DNA of 64,000 nt from Exophiala sp. HKRS030. Its lineage: Eukaryota; Ascomycota; Eurotiomycetes; Chaetothyriales; Herpotrichiellaceae. The DNA lies in NCBI GenBank assembly GCA_023897205.1, contig JAHWDD010000004.1, positions 186,001 to 250,000 of the forward strand, in the 5' to 3' direction. A model generated the notes under the pieces. That model was not told the DNA's origin, ran no database searches, and was given only the letters and a program-made list of their open reading frames with translations. A program made the translations under genes and the position numbers. Numbering within the stretch: the stretch's first letter is position 1; every line of letters starts with the position of its first letter. Below are positions 60,366-64,000 of this stretch, piece after piece.

Positions 60366-61396
60366 CTACCACTCCTCATACCTGACTTTGTTGACCAAAG
60401 TACCAATCTTCTCGATCTCGACCCTGATATCGCCACCGTCCTCAAGCACGACGCGGGGTTCGCGGAAATATCCAATTCCAGCAGGTGTTCCAGTCAGGAA
60501 TATCGTGCCGGCCTCCAGTGTTGTTCCTTGTGATAAATAGCTGATTTGCTGTGCGATGGTGAAGATCATGTCCCTGATTGACGAGAGAAAGGTAAAAATC
60601 AGTAAACGTAACTTGTCTTTGCGAATGCCGTTGCAGAAGGAGAGACATGTTGCTGCTACTGCTGCTACTCACTTTGTATTCCCGTCCTGCACAGTCTGCC
60701 CATTGTAAATCGCCTTGATGCCCAAAACTTGCGGATCCGGGATCGCATCCTTAGTGACCAGGACGGGTCCTAGGGGCGAACTGCCGTCCAGACCTTTGCT
60801 GTAGCTCCATTGCGTGGTGGTCATCTGCAACGTGCGCGCGCTGACATCGTTGCTCGCCGTGTAGCCCAGAACGTAGTCGAGCGCTTGGTCTTCGGGGATG
60901 TCGCGCCCGCTCTTGCCAATGACAAGCGCAAGCTCGGCTTCATAGTCTGATGTCCCGTCCTGGGCGACTTTGGGCACCGGCACCACGGCTGGGTACGGGT
61001 CGTTCAGCGCAGTCCGTGGCTTGGTGAAGAGAATCGGGGCTTTTGGGAGCGCCATGTTGGCTTCCTGTTCTCATGTAAGCAAAATTTGCCTTCGTTGATT
61101 GACACTTTGCGAGAGGACGGTTTCGGGCATACTTTTGCATGATCCTTGTAGTTCAATCCAAGACACCGGATATAGTTCGTCTCTTCCTTCGCAATGGGCG
61201 ACAACAGTGCCTTCACCGTGTAGACATGCGACGTGACTTCAGCATTGAATATCGTGCCGTTGATCAGATATGCTTTGATCTCCTTGCCCTCGACGCTGTC
61301 AAGACCAATGTCTCGTGTTGTGTCGACTAACTGGCCCAGATGAATCCTGTTGTCTTCGTTTGCGATGAAACGGATGATATGTGTTGCTTTCGACAT
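60366..61396 (-). CDS. Fumarylacetoacetate-hydrolase-fold enzyme
   Basis: Metal-dependent hydrolase or decarboxylase of the FAH fold; relatives act on fumarylpyruvate, oxaloacetate, acylpyruvates or the products of meta ring cleavage. Exons (minus): 61133-61396, 60673-61064 and 60366-60573, introns 68 and 99 nt, 287 residues, no frame break. Family signs: IRCLGLNYKDHAKEANM across the first splice, then KAPILFTKPRTAL, the acid-rich metal site DYEAELALVIGK, the loop YTASNDVSARTLQ, WSYSKGLDGSSPLGPVLV and the end GTPAGIGYFREPRVVLEDGG, then VEIEKIGTLVNKV. The exact substrate cannot be told from sequence. Facing the dioxygenase at close range suggests aromatic catabolism, an inference only. Confidence 0.92.
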
Positions 61397-64000
61397 TTTG
61401 TGAAAATTTCCTTCTTCTCCGGATTGTGATAGGTCTCCTGTTGACGGGGTGGTTGTTCACTGACGATGAAGCGGCGAGAATAGTACGTACCCACACAGAC
61501 GATGATAGCTCTATATTATGAGGAATGACACAGGGAAGAAAAAGGAATCAGATGGTCAGAGAACTGAGCCGAAGAAATCCTTGCGCAATCTATGGAAACC
61601 CTGAACAAGTCAAAAATCACGAAACCAGGGCTCAACAGAGAAGCCCCACGGATTGTTTACACGAAAGCGACGGTATCCCGTGCAGAAACTTTACGGGGTT
61701 GTCATCATCTCCAACAATGGCGTCTGTCGTCTGTTCATTGGGTGGCGGTTGGGCAAAGGGATTCATCCGGGCGATTTCCTGGGAGTTCGACTCGGCAATC
61801 CCCCCACTTCCTATTGAGGGTTCAGGGCTTCTTAGGACCGAGATCGTACAGGTAACGCTTAAGCAGACAAGACTGTGCCGATGAGACGACAAAAAGATCT
61901 CGCGGTTCGGAGTTTATAGAAAGGCCGACGGGGTGTTTGCGGGGAGGGGCAATGACATGCTCTCTTCAATGGTGTTTAGAGGGGCAGCTGGAATTGCATC
62001 CGCCGTGGGTTTTGGAGGGGTCCTTCGGTGGAGAAGTCAGCTGGAGGATTCTTTGTTCCTACGTTAATGCCGCCATCGACCGTGCCCACATAGCACATGC
62101 TGAGTGTCTTTAGCCTCCCCGATGAACACCGGAGGCTCGCGGTACCTGCTTTAAAAGGACACATGCAAGGTGGCTTTGGTAAGAGCTTTGACACTTCCAC
62201 CTCAAGGACTGTTACTATTCTCGTTTCATTTCGCCTTGCTGTTCCGAAGAATATTCATTCTCATCTATTTACTCAGTTGGCGGATAGATCACAATGTGTA
62301 TGCCTCGACATTGATGGCAATCACTATCCCCGTCAAGGCATCTGTCTGACTCATCGTCCATCCGACGACGAAGCAAAGCTCCGCCTGTCATGACCGGGAA
62401 TGCCTATGCTTAAATCGCTATGACACCTCAAGGCACCGAATTCATAGACCAGCACCGTCGACAACCGCTGATCCAGAGTGATCAAGTTCTCTTTGGAATA
62501 GCAAGAACTCATTCTTGGCGATGCTCAGAGATGCTTGCGGCCGAGAACTCCTAAGTTGGTTTCGACATCACCATTCCTTCATTGAAGCAAAAGCGTGCTT
62601 CTGAAATCCCTCGTGACACATGTCTGATCATTACCATGTCTCTTGTGGCATTGGACCCTCTTGAAGGCTATATATACTACATCATCATGATGTAGTATAC
62701 CATTTGTTGAAGTTCATATCCAATGACAATTCGTCTGCTTCAGGTTACTTCCAGTTCTGCATTGATATTGACATTGAACTGGCCGGCGCCTGCGCCGAAC
62801 TGGCTGCCCGCTTCCACAAAGTCTCCAGGATATATCGTTCTGACACGAAACATTTGTATATCTCGATTGTGATCGACGCGAGTGTTGGCCTCGCGCCGCA
62901 TGGCCTGGCTCTTTGGCGCAGAGCTTGACGTGGTCGACCTGGCATTGACTTTTAGGGATGACACTGGCCATATGAATCAGCAAGACTTCTCTGCATATTA
63001 CTGACATGTGTTGGAAGGTTGTGAGCTGGTGGGACTTACCCTGATCGTTCTTGAGAGGTCTGAGGACTAAGGATCGACTTGCCAAAGGGCATCGGCAGGA
63101 AGTGTGCACCAGGAAACAAGTGATGCACATGGCAACTTCTCCTGAGGGAGTAGTCATAGTGCTCTGAATCTTGGTATGAGTGCCACTTCAGTGTTGGTAC
63201 ACTGGAATGATCAAAATTTGAATGATATCAGCGGATACTTTGTTGATCGGGTGAGGATGGCCCTCAGCTTAGTTATTCATGAAGGGATGATATTTTAACA
63301 GTGCTGTCATGGAAATCTATGGACATCGATCTATATTTATATGTACAACTTTGGGTGGCAGTGTAGAGAGCAAAGCGATCAGATGCAGTGTTTCGCATAA
63401 GATATCTGGTCAAGGTATGACAGAAGCGCAAGCGATCTATCAAGCGACCTTCGCTCTCAGTGGTTCAGCAGTGGTATCCACCTACCGAGCGCAGCCATAC
63501 CTAAACAAAAGGGCAACCAATAGGTGGGCAGTATTCGGCTCCTGCGAACCAGTGCTGATTCGCTGTCCGTGATCTAAGGGAGTGTGGTTGTCGCGTTAGG
63601 CTTTGTCACGGTTCTATTGCGCCATTGGTTGTCGCAATGTGCATCTGGTGCAAAATGCCTATACCACCCTTCTCAGACATGGAGGCTTTGCTCGTAGTGC
63701 AACCAATGCTCTGTCATGGATGATTGGTTTCGACTCACCCCACCGAAGTGACTAAGGCTTGCGGACATCTCAGACATCCCAGAGATCTACATGATACTTA
63801 CGAGAAATCCCATGTTCCTGCTGCTCTCAGCCTCCTGAAGCCTCACTCGAGCGCATGAGGCAGTCCAAGCGGGGTTGCATGATCCGGTCTCAGCAGTGAG
63901 CACTTTTATGCAAGATATTGTCTGGCCTATCCGTCTGATTCTATTCTGGCATTGGTTGTATCCGGGTTGAACATGGCAAAAATCAAACAGAGCAGTGTAA
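61397..64000. other. Gene-free right flank
   Basis: About 2.6 kb with no gene I can support. A minus-strand open stretch at 62714-63157 encodes a Cys-rich 147-residue sequence with no recognisable fold and a possible intron inside. I do not call it a gene. Confidence 0.5.

Noticed and set aside
62714..63157. Cys-rich 147-codon minus-strand frame, possible small secreted protein
   Set aside because: There is no signal peptide at its start, no recognised Cys spacing, and an apparent splice site inside that would break it. Not enough to call a gene.

Overview
The window is nuclear DNA of a filamentous ascomycete (Pezizomycotina). The signs are many 45-120 nt GT-AG introns, a class III chitin synthase, two Zn(II)2Cys6 regulators, a cell-wall-integrity MAP kinase, an intron-bearing tRNA-Leu and a Tc1/mariner transposon. 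The leader of the chitin synthase resembles that of black-yeast-like Eurotiomycetes, but I would not place the organism below Pezizomycotina. I support 20 protein-coding genes, one tRNA and one DNA transposon. The remainder is gene-free intergenic sequence.

Layout. 1-13.3 kb holds housekeeping genes: class III chitin synthase, NEDD8-conjugating enzyme Ubc12, ketol-acid reductoisomerase, a PLP-dependent serine racemase/hydroxyaspartate ammonia-lyase-like enzyme and a seven-helix PAQR membrane protein, followed by tRNA-Leu(UAA). 14.5-16.2 kb holds Npr2 of the amino-acid-sensing GATOR1/SEACIT complex. 17-29 kb is a probable catabolic neighbourhood: Zn2Cys6 regulator, HOL1-like MFS transporter, divergent acetamidase-type amidase with GATA-factor sites between them, sugar-type MFS transporter and a second Zn2Cys6 regulator. 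29-38.3 kb holds Has1 RNA helicase, Slt2/MpkA MAP kinase, a TIR-bounded transposon with a broken transposase, an OTU deubiquitinase and a thiol-methyltransferase-like enzyme. 40-49 kb holds a DHA1-type drug transporter and a 1165-residue acidic repeat protein. 49.7-61.4 kb holds a gamma-glutamyltransferase-like enzyme, a secreted S10 serine carboxypeptidase, an extradiol dioxygenase and a convergent fumarylacetoacetate-hydrolase-fold enzyme. The last 2.6 kb has no gene I can support.

How genes may work together. The 17-29 kb block looks like a self-contained uptake and hydrolysis module for an amide-type nutrient with its own regulators, and it carries a GATA-site signature expected of nitrogen catabolite control. 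The dioxygenase and FAH-fold enzyme at 58.3-61.4 kb could act in sequence on a ring-cleavage product.

Data quality warning. Eight conserved genes, plus the transposase, each break frame by exactly one missing base. Every break lies at a G or C run that is one base too short, and each gene reads through to a full-length, family-typical protein once one base is allowed. This is most simply a systematic homopolymer undercall in the assembly, not gene decay. Exon models below are given with those breaks flagged.
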